Of a stretch of 20,838 nt of DNA, positions 1 through 7,670 are shown in pieces. The position numbers and the translations under genes were made by a program. Location of the stretch: assembly GCF_023227905.1 (NCBI RefSeq), contig NZ_JALOCF010000061.1:1-20838 (forward strand), read 5' to 3'. The stretch's first letter is position 1. The number at the start of each line of letters is the position of its first letter. The notes under the pieces are model-generated. The model did not search any database. It had not been told where the DNA came from and worked only from the letters and a program-made list of their open reading frames with translations. The DNA is from Methylobacter sp. GTDB lineage: Bacteria > Pseudomonadota > Gammaproteobacteria > Methylococcales > Methylomonadaceae.

Positions 1-1
1 A

Positions 2-319
2 AACCTGATACGAAACAGCGTTAATGCTTTGCAAAACTTACCCGAAAAACAGTCGCGCCAGTTAACCATCCACAGTCAATTGACTCCCGGTAACAGCATA
101 CAGGTCAGCGTAAAAGACAACGGGCCTGGGATAGATGCGGCGCAAAAACAAAAGGTATTAACGCCCTTTTACACCACTAAGGCGGAAGGTATGGGCATGG
201 GGCTGTCTATCAGCCGTTCGATCATCGAAGCCCATGAAGGTGCGTTGCGCTTCAAAAGTGAACCAGGGGAAGGCACTACTTTTTATTTCACGCTGCCGAT
301 AGAGAAAGAGAAAATCTAA
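2..319 (+). CDS. Sensor histidine kinase, C-terminal ATPase domain (5' end outside window)
   Basis: This is the 3' end of a histidine kinase gene. The reading frame is open from base 2, with no start codon needed at TTG 29, because the codons before it continue the protein (NLIRNSVNAL) and match the same part of the kinase at 16426-18321. Visible are the end of the N box (NLIRNSVNAL), the G1 box KDNGPGID, the F-box region TPFYTT, and the G2 box GMGMGLSIS. These bind ATP in the HATPase_c fold that phosphorylates the conserved His, which lies upstream of the window. The fragment is about 70% identical by eye to the C-terminus of the second kinase. No response regulator follows: the next gene is msrB on the opposite strand. 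Domain assignment is firm; the input signal cannot be known from this piece. Confidence 0.93.
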   Translation, partial: NLIRNSVNALQNLPEKQSRQLTIHSQLTPGNSIQVSVKDNGPGIDAAQKQKVLTPFYTTKAEGMGMGLSISRSIIEAHEGALRFKSEPGEGTTFYFTLPIEKEKI

Positions 320-347
320 TTACATCTTGTCAATTACCCGCTCGCAG

Positions 348-388
348 GTTGGGCCAGCCCAACATTTCCAACAACACTAACACAGTGT
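348..388. repeat. Two small hairpins between convergent genes
   Basis: GTTGGGC (348-354) pairs with GCCCAAC (357-363) across a 2-base loop. ACACT (374-378) pairs with AGTGT (384-388) across 5 bases. They lie between the stop of the kinase fragment and the stop of msrB, where a bidirectional terminator would sit. Neither is followed by a convincing T run on either strand, so terminator function is only a guess. Confidence 0.4.
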
Positions 389-407
389 CGAAATTGCTTT
401 ATGCACA

Positions 408-971
408 TTACTTACCCGTCTTAAACTCCGTCAAGAATTTCCCATAACCGGCGGATTCCATTTCGTCTACCGGAATGAATCGTAATGCAGCCGAGTTGAG
501 GCAATATCTGAGTCCGGTCGGTTTTGGGCCGTCATTGAACACGTGCCCCAGATGCGAATCACCATAACGGCTGCGAACTTCCGTGCGTGGAATAATCAGC
601 AGAAAGTCTTTTTTCTTAACGATATTCTCAGGCGCTATCGGACGGGAAAAACTGGGCCAGCCCGTGCCTGAATCATATTTATCCCTGGATGAAAATAAGG
701 GTTCACCGCTGACGACATCGACATAAATACCCTCCCGCTTTTCATTCCAGTAGGCATTGTTAAACGCCGGTTCCGTAGCTTCTTCTTGTGTCACCTGATA
801 TTGCAACGGCGTTAGCGTTTTGCGTAACACGTCATCAGCGGGTTTGCTGTATGGAGTGCTGGCTTTTTCCTGGCCGACTGTTAAATGTAAATCTGGCTGC
901 CGGTTGGTTTCGGCATGACTGCCTGTTGCAAATACAACGACAATAACTAATAAGAATATATTTGTTTTCAT
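408..971 (-). CDS. msrB: Exported peptide-methionine (R)-S-oxide reductase MsrB, zinc-less type
   Basis: MsrB reduces methionine-R-sulfoxide in proteins. The 187-residue protein starts with a signal peptide (MKTNIFLLVIVVVFATGSHA, likely cleaved after residue 20), so it should act in the periplasm or at the membrane. Family motifs are clear: SGTGWPSF (101-108), GHVFNDGP (142-149) and the active-site segment RYCLNSAALRF (155-165) with catalytic Cys157. Cys157 is the only cysteine in the protein. The zinc-binding CxxC pairs of many MsrBs are absent (VSGEPLF where CxxC-bearing forms have cysteine), and the usual resolving-cysteine position in FSSRDKYDSG is serine. The start ATG has AGGAA about 8 bases upstream. 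The gene converges on the kinase fragment and is divergent from the molybdenum locus. No msrA is seen nearby. Confidence 0.95.
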   Translation of the reverse strand: MKTNIFLLVIVVVFATGSHAETNRQPDLHLTVGQEKASTPYSKPADDVLRKTLTPLQYQVTQEEATEPAFNNAYWNEKREGIYVDVVSGEPLFSSRDKYDSGTGWPSFSRPIAPENIVKKKDFLLIIPRTEVRSRYGDSHLGHVFNDGPKPTGLRYCLNSAALRFIPVDEMESAGYGKFLTEFKTGK

Positions 972-1206
972 GACATATTCCTCTCGTATAGATAAGCTTT
1001 AGGCCGGTTGCTGCGTTATTGCCGAAGCTACAGCACCGTATCGCGTATTGCAAGCATGGCGAGGTTATCTGCGGCGTCATTGCGTCCTACTAAACTTGCC
1101 AATCGGAGGGGGCGGTGATAATGTCCCTAGCCCTGACTCACACGAACCCGGACAAGACTATGATTACCCAGGCACCTCAAAGCTTCTGTCGGTTGCATTT
1201 AGACTG

Positions 1207-1791
1207 ATGGGACCAATTGTCGGCATCTTACTGGCCGCCGGAGCCAGCCGGCGCTTTGGCGCTGACAAACTGACCCAACGTTTGCCCGACGGCGATCGGG
1301 TGGCGGTGCGAGCCTGCCGCAACCTGTTGGCCGGCACGGATAGGGTACTGGCGGTGGTGCGAGAAGGCAGCGAGGAATTGACGGCTCTATTGCAGGCCGA
1401 AGGCGCGGAAGTCCGGGTCTGCGCCGATGCCGGACAAGGCATGGGCGCGAGTCTTGTTTTTGGCGTCCATGCGTGTCCCGACGCCGCCGGCTGGCTGATT
1501 GCGCTGGCGGACATGCCGTGGATAGAACCCGCCACCATCCGCAAGGTGGCGGATGCGTTACGTTCGGGCGCGGCCATCGCTTCACCCTGCTGGCAAGGCA
1601 GGCGCGGACATCCGGTGGGCTTTTCGCAATTTTTAGGCCCGGAACTGGCCGCGCTGAGCGGCGATGAAGGCGCGAAAGCGGTGATTCAGGCGCATCTTGA
1701 TCAACTTCGTCTCATTGACTGCGCTGATGCAGGCGTGCTTCGGGACATCGACAAGCCGGAAGATTTATCAATTCTGACAACCATTAAATAA
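1207..1791 (+). CDS. MocA-type molybdenum cofactor nucleotidyltransferase
   Basis: Likely a cytidylyl- or guanylyltransferase that attaches a nucleotide to molybdopterin for molybdenum hydroxylases. The N-terminal nucleotide-binding signature GILLAAGASRRFG (6-18) with following DKL, the GQGMGASL loop (77-84) and LADMP (100-104) with the metal-binding Asp are typical of the MobA/MocA NTP-transferase fold. With the start at ATG 1207 the protein is 194 residues, the usual size for this family. An in-frame frame upstream to 1048 exists but encodes unrelated-looking, Gly/Pro-rich sequence, so I prefer 1207, although no strong Shine-Dalgarno is visible there. It sits 5 bases before the XdhC gene and upstream of the two enzyme subunits, which supports a cofactor role. 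MocA versus MobA specificity is inferred from context. Confidence 0.88.
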   Translation: MGPIVGILLAAGASRRFGADKLTQRLPDGDRVAVRACRNLLAGTDRVLAVVREGSEELTALLQAEGAEVRVCADAGQGMGASLVFGVHACPDAAGWLIALADMPWIEPATIRKVADALRSGAAIASPCWQGRRGHPVGFSQFLGPELAALSGDEGAKAVIQAHLDQLRLIDCADAGVLRDIDKPEDLSILTTIK

Positions 1792-1796
1792 CCATC

Positions 1797-2594
1797 GTGA
1801 CCCTCGACCTTCTTGATCTCCAATTTGAACTGCGCCAAGCGCGCCGCCCTTATGCCCTGGCCACCGTAGTGGAAATACTCGGTTCTTCCTCGGCCAAACC
1901 TGCGGCCAAGGCACTGCTCGACCGCTCCGGCAAGATCATCGCCGGCTGGGTCGGCGGCGGTTGCGCGCAATCCATGGTGTCCAATGCGGCGCTTGAATGT
2001 CTTGATACCGGAGAACCCCGCGTGATTGAAATCGACCTGAATGATGAAGTTTTCGGTGCGGGCATGCCCTGCGGCGGCAGTATGCGGGTGTATGTGGAAC
2101 CGGTCTTGCCCAAGCCGCAACTCTGGCTCATGGGGCATGGGCGCATCGTCGAGGGCCTTTGCGAGTTCGCCCACCGTTTGGGATTCGAGGTAATTATCAA
2201 TGACCCGCAGGCCACGGAAGAGCGCTTTCCCGCCGCCGACCGTATCATCAGCGACGATTGCCGTTATCAGCAGTTGCAGCCACAGCCGGGCGATTTTGTG
2301 GTGATAGCCACCCACCACAAGGGCGACTATGATTCCCTCGCCCGAGCCCTGCGATCCGAAGCCCTGTATATTGCGCTGGTTTCCAGCCGCAAGCGGGCGA
2401 ATCTGGTATTAACGCGCTTGGCAAAGGAAGGTTTCCCCGAATCCAGCCTTGCCAAGGTGCGCGCTCCCGCCGGATTGGATCTGGGCGCGAAGCTGCCGGA
2501 GGAAATTTCCTTGTCCATCGTCAGCGAGATGGTACTGGTGAGGCGGGGCGGCCGCGGCGAACCCTTAAGCAAGGGGCTGTCGGCAACGGAATAA
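1797..2594 (+). CDS. XdhC/CoxI-family molybdenum cofactor maturation factor
   Basis: XdhC-family proteins bind the molybdenum cofactor, help sulfurate it and insert it into xanthine dehydrogenase-type enzymes. This 265-residue protein has the N-terminal XdhC_CoxI segment with GWVGGGCAQ (50-58) and GAGMPCGG (87-94), both with conserved cysteines, followed by a C-terminal Rossmann-like XdhC_C domain beginning LWLMGHGRIVEG (109-120). The GTG start at 1797 directly follows the stop of the nucleotidyltransferase (5-base gap), so the two are surely co-transcribed. The stop is followed by a 320-base repeat-containing gap before the iron-sulfur subunit. It is a stand-alone protein, not fused to the nucleotidyltransferase as in some genomes. 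Family is confident; the exact biochemical step is from family knowledge. Confidence 0.92.
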   Translation: MTLDLLDLQFELRQARRPYALATVVEILGSSSAKPAAKALLDRSGKIIAGWVGGGCAQSMVSNAALECLDTGEPRVIEIDLNDEVFGAGMPCGGSMRVYVEPVLPKPQLWLMGHGRIVEGLCEFAHRLGFEVIINDPQATEERFPAADRIISDDCRYQQLQPQPGDFVVIATHHKGDYDSLARALRSEALYIALVSSRKRANLVLTRLAKEGFPESSLAKVRAPAGLDLGAKLPEEISLSIVSEMVLVRRGGRGEPLSKGLSATE

Positions 2595-2657
2595 TTAAGC
2601 TTAACCCCTATTAGTAATGACCATGAAACAATTTGAACAACTCGTGGGGTGCAAGCA

Positions 2658-2725
2658 GTAGGGTACGCATCGCGTACCATTTCAACTGCTCCAAGATTAA
2701 ATAAGGTACGCGATGCGTACCCTAC
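2658..2725. repeat. Paired-hairpin palindromic repeat, copy 1
   Basis: A perfect 21-base inverted repeat: left arm 2658-2678, containing TAGGGTACGCATCGCGTACC, and right arm 2705-2725, its exact reverse complement. Each arm is itself a small hairpin (GGTACGC, loop ATC or GAT, GCGTACC). A second member lies at 19945-20019. The stretch 2595-2914 holds no gene; apart from this element it has short direct repeats CCAGGATTAA (2750-2759 and 2771-2780 region). It resembles REP/BIME-type elements. Confidence 0.85.
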
Positions 2726-2914
2726 GATCCTTTAATATTTTCGTGCTTTTCCAGGATTAAATGATTTTTTCCAGGATTAAGCAGCCGATTAGAATTCCAT
2801 CACGAACCTCCGGTCAGCTTCCTTTACTGACCGGTGCAACGCGAGTAACATTTCGTAAAAGCCCATGTGCCCTGCTACAAAAACGCTTCAGATAACAGGA
2901 AGGAGAAACACCCG

Positions 2915-3382
2915 ATGACAATGCTCAACATCAACGGCAAGTCCCATAAGATCGACTTACCGCCGGACACTCCCCTGCTGTGGGCCTTGCGCGACCAACT
3001 GGGCCTGACCGGAACCAAATTCGGCTGCGGCATGGCACTATGCGGCGCCTGTACGGTGCATCTCGACGGCAAACCCACTTTCGCTTGCGTGGTGCCGATC
3101 TCCGCCGCTGCCGGCAAGAAAATCGTGACCATTGAAGGCATCAACCAGGACGCGACAGGGCAAAAGGTCCAGGAAGCCTGGGTTACGCTAGGCGTACCGC
3201 AATGCGGTTATTGCCAGCCCGGCCAGATAATGGCCGCCACGGCGCTGCTCAAACAAACCCCAAAACCCACCGATGCCGATATCGACAAGGCCATGAGCGG
3301 CAATATCTGCCGCTGCGGCACCTATTGCCGCATCCGAGCCGCGATCAAACAGGTCGCAGGAATCGCGGAGATCAAGCCATGA
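2915..3382 (+). CDS. Molybdenum hydroxylase small subunit, two [2Fe-2S] clusters
   Basis: This is the electron-transfer subunit of an aldehyde oxidase / isoquinoline 1-oxidoreductase-type enzyme. The 155-residue protein has a plant-type ferredoxin domain with Cys38, Cys43, Cys46 and Cys58 (FGCGMALCGACTVHL), and a C-terminal helical [2Fe-2S] domain with Cys97, Cys100 (CGYC), Cys132 and Cys134 (CRC). All eight ligands are present. ATG 2915 is chosen because AGGAAGGAGA lies just upstream at about 9 bases; the open frame back to 2867 lacks such a site. Its stop overlaps the start of the large subunit (ATGA), so the two are translationally coupled. It has no signal peptide and would be exported by the Tat signal of its partner. 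The true substrate cannot be told; names such as IorA or PaoA-like describe only the family. Confidence 0.94.
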   Translation: MTMLNINGKSHKIDLPPDTPLLWALRDQLGLTGTKFGCGMALCGACTVHLDGKPTFACVVPISAAAGKKIVTIEGINQDATGQKVQEAWVTLGVPQCGYCQPGQIMAATALLKQTPKPTDADIDKAMSGNICRCGTYCRIRAAIKQVAGIAEIKP

Positions 3383-5724
3383 AAAAGCCACTGCATAGCC
3401 CCGAATTGAACGCTGACGACGACAGCCTGCATATCGCCAACATCAGCCGCCGCGCTTTTCTGAAGGATATGGCGCTCACCGGATTCGTGCTAGCCGCAGG
3501 CTTTCCCGCGCTGGCTTGGCCGGATGAAACCGCCCAGCCCGCAAAACCGGAAAAGTATGGCGCCGACGCTATGCCGCACGGCTGGGTAGACAATCCGCTA
3601 GTGTTCGTCGCCATAGCGAACGACGGCACGGTGACCATCATCTGTCACCGTTCGGAAATGGGGCAAGGCATACGCACCAGCTTGCCGATGGTGGTGGCCG
3701 ACGAACTCGAAGCCGACTGGGCACGTGTGCGGGTCGAACAGGCGCCCGGCGACGAAGTGCGTTACGGCAACCAGGATACCGATGGTTCCCGCAGTATGCG
3801 CCATTTCTTTATGCCCATGCGCCGGGTCGGCGCGGCCGCCCGCGCCATGCTGGAATCGGCGGCGGCGGCGCAATGGCGAGTGCCGGTTCAAGAAGTCCGC
3901 GCCGAGCACCACCATGTTGTTCATACTGCCACCGGCAGAACGCTCGGCTACGGCCAGCTGGCTAAAGCGGCGGCAAAACTGCCGGTGCCTGCGCGAGAAA
4001 CCTTGCGCTTGAAAAAACCGGCGGATTTTCGTTACATCAGCAAGGGTCAGACCGGGCTTTATGATGGGCGGGATATTGTCACGGGCCGGGCGCAGTACGG
4101 TATCGACCCCCGACTCGAAGACATGCTTTACGCCGTGGTCGCGCGCCCGCCGGTATTCGGCGGCAAGGTCTTGAGTTACGATGCCAAGGATGCCCTCAAA
4201 GTACCGGGCGTGGTTAAGGTGATCGAACTGCCAAGCAGCCCTCCGCCCGCAGACTTCAACCCGCTAGGGGGAATCGCCGTGATCGCCCGCAATACTTGGG
4301 CCGCCATTCAGGGCCGCAAGGCGCTCAAAATCGACTGGAGCAAAGGGCCGCACGGCAGCTACGATTCCGTGGCTTACAAGGCCGAGCTCGAAGCGGCCGC
4401 GCGCAAGCCGGGCAAAGTGGTGCGCAACGACGGGGACGCCGATACTGCGCTAAAAGATGCGGACAAGCGAGTGGAAGCTGAATATTATGCTCCGCATCTC
4501 GCCCACGCCCCCATGGAGCCGCCGGCAGCGACCGCACGCATCGTCAAAGGCAAATGCGAAATTTGGACCTGCACGCAGTCCCCGCAGCTCTGCCGGGAAC
4601 GCGTAGCCAAATGGCTCAAGTTGCCGGAGGACAATGTCACGGTGCACGTCACCCTGCTGGGCGGCGGTTTCGGGCGCAAATCCATGCCCGATTATGTCAT
4701 TGAAGCCGCGCTGATATCGCAGGCGATGAACGGCAAGGCGCTCAAGCTAACCTGGACACGCGAGGATGACCTGCACCACGCTTATTTCCACACGGTTTCA
4801 GTCGAACGGCTGGAAGCGGGGCTGGACGACGAGGGCAATGCGGTGGCCTGGCTGCACAGAACGGTGGCACCGACCATTTCGTCCACTTTCGCTCCCGGCA
4901 GCAAGCACCAGATGCCGGCCGAACTGGGCATGGGCGTTATTAATGTGCCTTTTGCCATCCCTAATCTGCGGGTCGAAAATCCGGAAGCCGAAGCGCATAC
5001 CCGCATTGGCTGGTTTCGATCAGTGTCCAATATCCCGCATGCTTTCGCCATTCAATCGTTTGTTGCCGAACTGGCCGCTGCGGCCGGACGCGATCATAAG
5101 GATTTTCTGCTTGACCTGATTGGCCCGGCTCGCCGCATTGATCCGCGCACCCTGAGCGATACCTGGAATCAGGGCGAATCACCGGAGACCTACCCGGTAG
5201 ACACGGGACGCTTACGCAGGGTGATCGAAACCGTTGCGCGCGAGGCAGGCTGGGGACGCACGCTAGCCAAAGGCAGCGGCTTGGGTCTGGCGTCCCATTA
5301 CAGCTTCGTCACTTATGTTGCGGTTGTGGCGGAAGTAGCCGTCAACGACGACGGCGAGCTGAGCATACCTCGCATTGATGTGGCCGTGGATTGCGGCCCG
5401 CAAGTCAATCCGGAGCGTATCCGTTCGCAGATCGAAGGCGCCTGTATTATGGGGGTGAGTTTAGCTACGCTGGGCGAAATCAGTTTTAAGGACGGTGCGG
5501 TGATGCAAGATAACTTCCATGACTACCAACTCACCCGCATGGACAATGCGCCCCGCGAGATCCGGGTCCATCTGCTGCCCGCGACCGAGTTCGACACGCC
5601 GCTCGGCGGAGTCGGCGAGCCGGGTGTTCCGCCCATTGCGCCGGCATTATGCAACGCGATTTTTGCCGCTACCGGCCAGCGTATCCGCCAACTGCCTATC
5701 CGGGACCAACTGCGGAAGGCCTGA
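3379..5724 (+). CDS. Tat-exported molybdopterin-binding large subunit (isoquinoline 1-oxidoreductase beta / aldehyde oxidase type)
   Basis: The catalytic subunit of a periplasmic molybdenum hydroxylase, 781 residues. A twin-arginine signal is visible near the N-terminus (SRRAFLK at 23-29, hydrophobic stretch 31-46, probable cleavage after ALA 46). The cofactor-binding loop GGGFGRK is at 428-434, and the C-terminal GVGEPG (744-749) holds the Glu (747) that acts as base in xanthine oxidase-family catalysis. The start ATG 3379 overlaps the small subunit stop by 4 bases. There is no FAD subunit gene, so electrons must leave through the iron-sulfur subunit to another acceptor, commonly a cytochrome c in this enzyme type. 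The next gene, on the other strand, encodes a di-haem c-type protein, but a partnership is only positional inference. Aldehydes or N-heterocycles are the family's substrates; neither can be chosen from sequence. Confidence 0.94.
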   Translation: MKKPLHSPELNADDDSLHIANISRRAFLKDMALTGFVLAAGFPALAWPDETAQPAKPEKYGADAMPHGWVDNPLVFVAIANDGTVTIICHRSEMGQGIRTSLPMVVADELEADWARVRVEQAPGDEVRYGNQDTDGSRSMRHFFMPMRRVGAAARAMLESAAAAQWRVPVQEVRAEHHHVVHTATGRTLGYGQLAKAAAKLPVPARETLRLKKPADFRYISKGQTGLYDGRDIVTGRAQYGIDPRLEDMLYAVVARPPVFGGKVLSYDAKDALKVPGVVKVIELPSSPPPADFNPLGGIAVIARNTWAAIQGRKALKIDWSKGPHGSYDSVAYKAELEAAARKPGKVVRNDGDADTALKDADKRVEAEYYAPHLAHAPMEPPAATARIVKGKCEIWTCTQSPQLCRERVAKWLKLPEDNVTVHVTLLGGGFGRKSMPDYVIEAALISQAMNGKALKLTWTREDDLHHAYFHTVSVERLEAGLDDEGNAVAWLHRTVAPTISSTFAPGSKHQMPAELGMGVINVPFAIPNLRVENPEAEAHTRIGWFRSVSNIPHAFAIQSFVAELAAAAGRDHKDFLLDLIGPARRIDPRTLSDTWNQGESPETYPVDTGRLRRVIETVAREAGWGRTLAKGSGLGLASHYSFVTYVAVVAEVAVNDDGELSIPRIDVAVDCGPQVNPERIRSQIEGACIMGVSLATLGEISFKDGAVMQDNFHDYQLTRMDNAPREIRVHLLPATEFDTPLGGVGEPGVPPIAPALCNAIFAATGQRIRQLPIRDQLRKA

Positions 5725-5771
5725 GGTGAGACTGTGAAAGTATTACGAAAATCAGGCTGAAAGAATTATTT

Positions 5772-5821
5772 ACCACAGAGGACACAGAGAGCACGGAGTT
5801 AATAAGATATAAAACTCCGTG
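5772..5821. repeat. CACAGAGGACACAGAG-type intergenic repeat with hairpin
   Basis: ACCACAGAGGACACAGAG begins at 5773 and is followed by CACGGAGTT (5792-5800) pairing with AACTCCGTG (5813-5821). Near-identical sequence is known as an intergenic repeat in many unrelated bacteria. It lies just after the large molybdenum subunit gene. It is not coding. Confidence 0.65.
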
Positions 5822-5888
5822 TTCTCGGCGACTGCTTCTGCGTTGTCGAGGAGCGGAAGCTTTTCCGATACTCCGATTGCTGCCGATT

Positions 5889-5972
5889 AGACCTTCCAGG
5901 TTTTACGACTGCCATGGATGGCGGAAGTGCTGGAGCCGCCGGGAGCGGCTCCGGTAAAAACCTGGAAGGTCT
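5889..5972. repeat. MITE-like nested inverted repeat
   Basis: A perfect 16-base outer inverted repeat, AGACCTTCCAGGTTTT (5889-5904) against AAAACCTGGAAGGTCT (5957-5972), encloses a second perfect stem GGAGCCGC (5932-5939) / GCGGCTCC (5945-5952). The interior carries CCATGGATGG (5912-5921), also found at 9152-9161 in another gene-free stretch. The whole 5725-6084 interval between the convergent molybdenum subunit and cytochrome genes holds no credible gene; the repeat may also terminate both transcripts. Confidence 0.8.
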
Positions 5973-6084
5973 GCCTATCGGACTATTTCCCGCATCAGCA
6001 ATAATTTCATCCAACCCGTTTGACTTAATGGCCGCGGCATAGCACGTGAGAGCCGGACAATCCCTGTCTTAGACTCCGGCTCAA

Positions 6085-7650
6085 CTACAACTGCCGCATA
6101 AATGCCACCAGGTCCTGCTTCTCCTGAGCATTGAGCTTGAGTTGCAGGACGATATTAAAAAACTCCACGGTATCTTCCAGCGTCAGCGCACGGCCGTCAT
6201 GCAAATACGGCGGTGAATCTTTAATACCTCGCAAGGTGAAGGTCTTGATCGGCCCATCGCCCGGTTCGTCCTTCAGGAAGCGCTCAAGATGCAGATCGTG
6301 CATCTGGTGATCCAGGTAGGTTGGAGGAACATGGCAGTTCGAGCATTGCCCCTTGCCAAAAAAGAGTTGTTCGCCGCGCGCCTCGCTTTCGCTTGCTTTG
6401 GCGGGATCGAGTCTGCCGGTGCCCAGGTTGAGCTTGGGCGCGGGAGGGAAATCGAGCATGTTCTGCAATTGCGCCATATGGCTGACCGGGATGCGGTCCA
6501 AGATGTTCATGCCCTTCTTCGCGGCATGAATCTGGTCGCCGTTAAAATAGGCGGTACGCTGCTCAAACTCGGTGAAGTCTTCAACCGAACGAAGGCTGCG
6601 CTTGGAGCCGTGAATCTGCTGGTTAAACACGCCTCTAAGACTGGTGGTGTCAAGCCGGAAGCGGCGTTCCTGAGGCCGAATGTCGGGACTCAAGTGAAAC
6701 TGTCCGGTGGTATGGCCGTTAACATGGCAATCGAAACAGGTTACCCCGAGGCTCGGCTCGCGGGTCTTGCGGTCGTCGGTGGCGTTGAATTCCTCTTGCG
6801 GGAACGGCGTCAGCAGCATCCTGAAACCGTCGAGTTGCACAGGCGTCAATAAATCCTTAAACAAGCGGTGAAAGTTGTTTATGGAAACGACCTCGCCGCG
6901 GGACACATCGCCCAGCTCCGGACGGTTGTTCAAGAATATGGCGGGCGGGAACTCCGGCAGGAAGGCGTCGGGCAGGTCGAAATCCACGTCAAAACGTTCA
7001 AGCCGCGGGAACATGTCGATCTGCATTTTCGGAAAGACTTGGCCTCCGTTCGCATGCAACGGGTGCGGCAGCGAAGGGTAAGGGAATATTCCCTGACTCT
7101 TTATTTGTTCCGGGGTGGTTTCGGCGAGTTTCTCCCAGGTCATTCCTGAAGACAGCCGGGCCGTGGGGCCTACCGCCAGAGGCTTGCCTCGGGACATTTT
7201 AACCGCCGGGTCGAGCTTGGCCGCCAGGTTATAGCGCCGCTCCAATAATGCTTTTTGCGCGTCCATAACATCGGCTTTACCGGCACTCTCTTTTTTAGTG
7301 ATGTCTTCGGGTTTTTGCATAGGCTGGTCGGCATTCAAGGGGTCTCGAAAGAAATCGAAGCCCGATACCTTGCCCTCCTTCGGCTGGCCCTTCAAAGCCG
7401 GCGATACGGACGTGGCTTTGGGCGCATAGAAGATGTCCGAACGATCATGATCGGTCTTCTTTTGCTCCGGCCTATCACTTCGAACCATCCTTGACGTTTG
7501 TGCCTCTGCGATGGCATCGTTAGCTCGTTTAGAACTGTCGGCCGGCGCCTGGGCAAACGCGACTGCGCAACCGCCTAGAAACATCCCAAACACTACTTTC
7601 GCCATCCTCTTAAAATAAACGGATGGCTTAGTCAATCGGTTACGGGTCAT
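6085..7650 (-). CDS. Large di-haem cytochrome c peroxidase/MauG-like protein
   Basis: An exported c-type cytochrome of 521 residues. Two haem-attachment motifs are present, CFDCH (305-309) and CSNCH (436-440), and the C-terminal segment SPPYLHDGRALTLED is the usual signature of the bacterial di-haem peroxidase/MauG superfamily. The N-terminus has a hydrophobic signal (VVFGMFLGGCAVAFAQA); cleavage after AQA is likely, though LGGC could also be read as a lipobox. Classical enzymes are about 320-350 residues; here about 200 residues precede the first haem domain. I choose ATG 7650 because AAGGAG lies 6 bases upstream; an ATG two codons earlier abuts that site directly. It is the last gene of a likely three-gene unit, 20 bases after the DUF2892-like gene. 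Whether it is a peroxidase, an oxidase or an electron carrier is not decided by sequence. Confidence 0.9.
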   Translation of the reverse strand: MTRNRLTKPSVYFKRMAKVVFGMFLGGCAVAFAQAPADSSKRANDAIAEAQTSRMVRSDRPEQKKTDHDRSDIFYAPKATSVSPALKGQPKEGKVSGFDFFRDPLNADQPMQKPEDITKKESAGKADVMDAQKALLERRYNLAAKLDPAVKMSRGKPLAVGPTARLSSGMTWEKLAETTPEQIKSQGIFPYPSLPHPLHANGGQVFPKMQIDMFPRLERFDVDFDLPDAFLPEFPPAIFLNNRPELGDVSRGEVVSINNFHRLFKDLLTPVQLDGFRMLLTPFPQEEFNATDDRKTREPSLGVTCFDCHVNGHTTGQFHLSPDIRPQERRFRLDTTSLRGVFNQQIHGSKRSLRSVEDFTEFEQRTAYFNGDQIHAAKKGMNILDRIPVSHMAQLQNMLDFPPAPKLNLGTGRLDPAKASESEARGEQLFFGKGQCSNCHVPPTYLDHQMHDLHLERFLKDEPGDGPIKTFTLRGIKDSPPYLHDGRALTLEDTVEFFNIVLQLKLNAQEKQDLVAFMRQL

Positions 7651-7670
7651 GATCATCTCCTTAATGTGAC

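Noticed and set aside
835..1080. An 81-residue minus-strand frame overlapping the start of msrB
   Set aside because: Out of frame with msrB, low-complexity residues, and overlaps its ribosome site.
1048..1206. An upstream extension of the MocA-type gene by 53 residues
   Set aside because: The added residues are unlike the family, which starts a few residues before the GILLAAGASRRFG motif; ATG 1207 fits.
1701..2318. A 205-residue minus-strand open frame across the MocA and XdhC genes
   Set aside because: Antisense shadow in GC-rich coding DNA; the plus-strand genes have clear family motifs.
5799..6014. A 71-residue minus-strand open frame between the molybdenum enzyme and cytochrome genes
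   Set aside because: It runs straight through the nested inverted repeat at 5889-5972 and has no recognisable domain.
6289..6852. A 187-residue plus-strand open frame inside the di-haem cytochrome gene
   Set aside because: Antisense to a gene with two haem motifs and a clear family signature; no own motifs.
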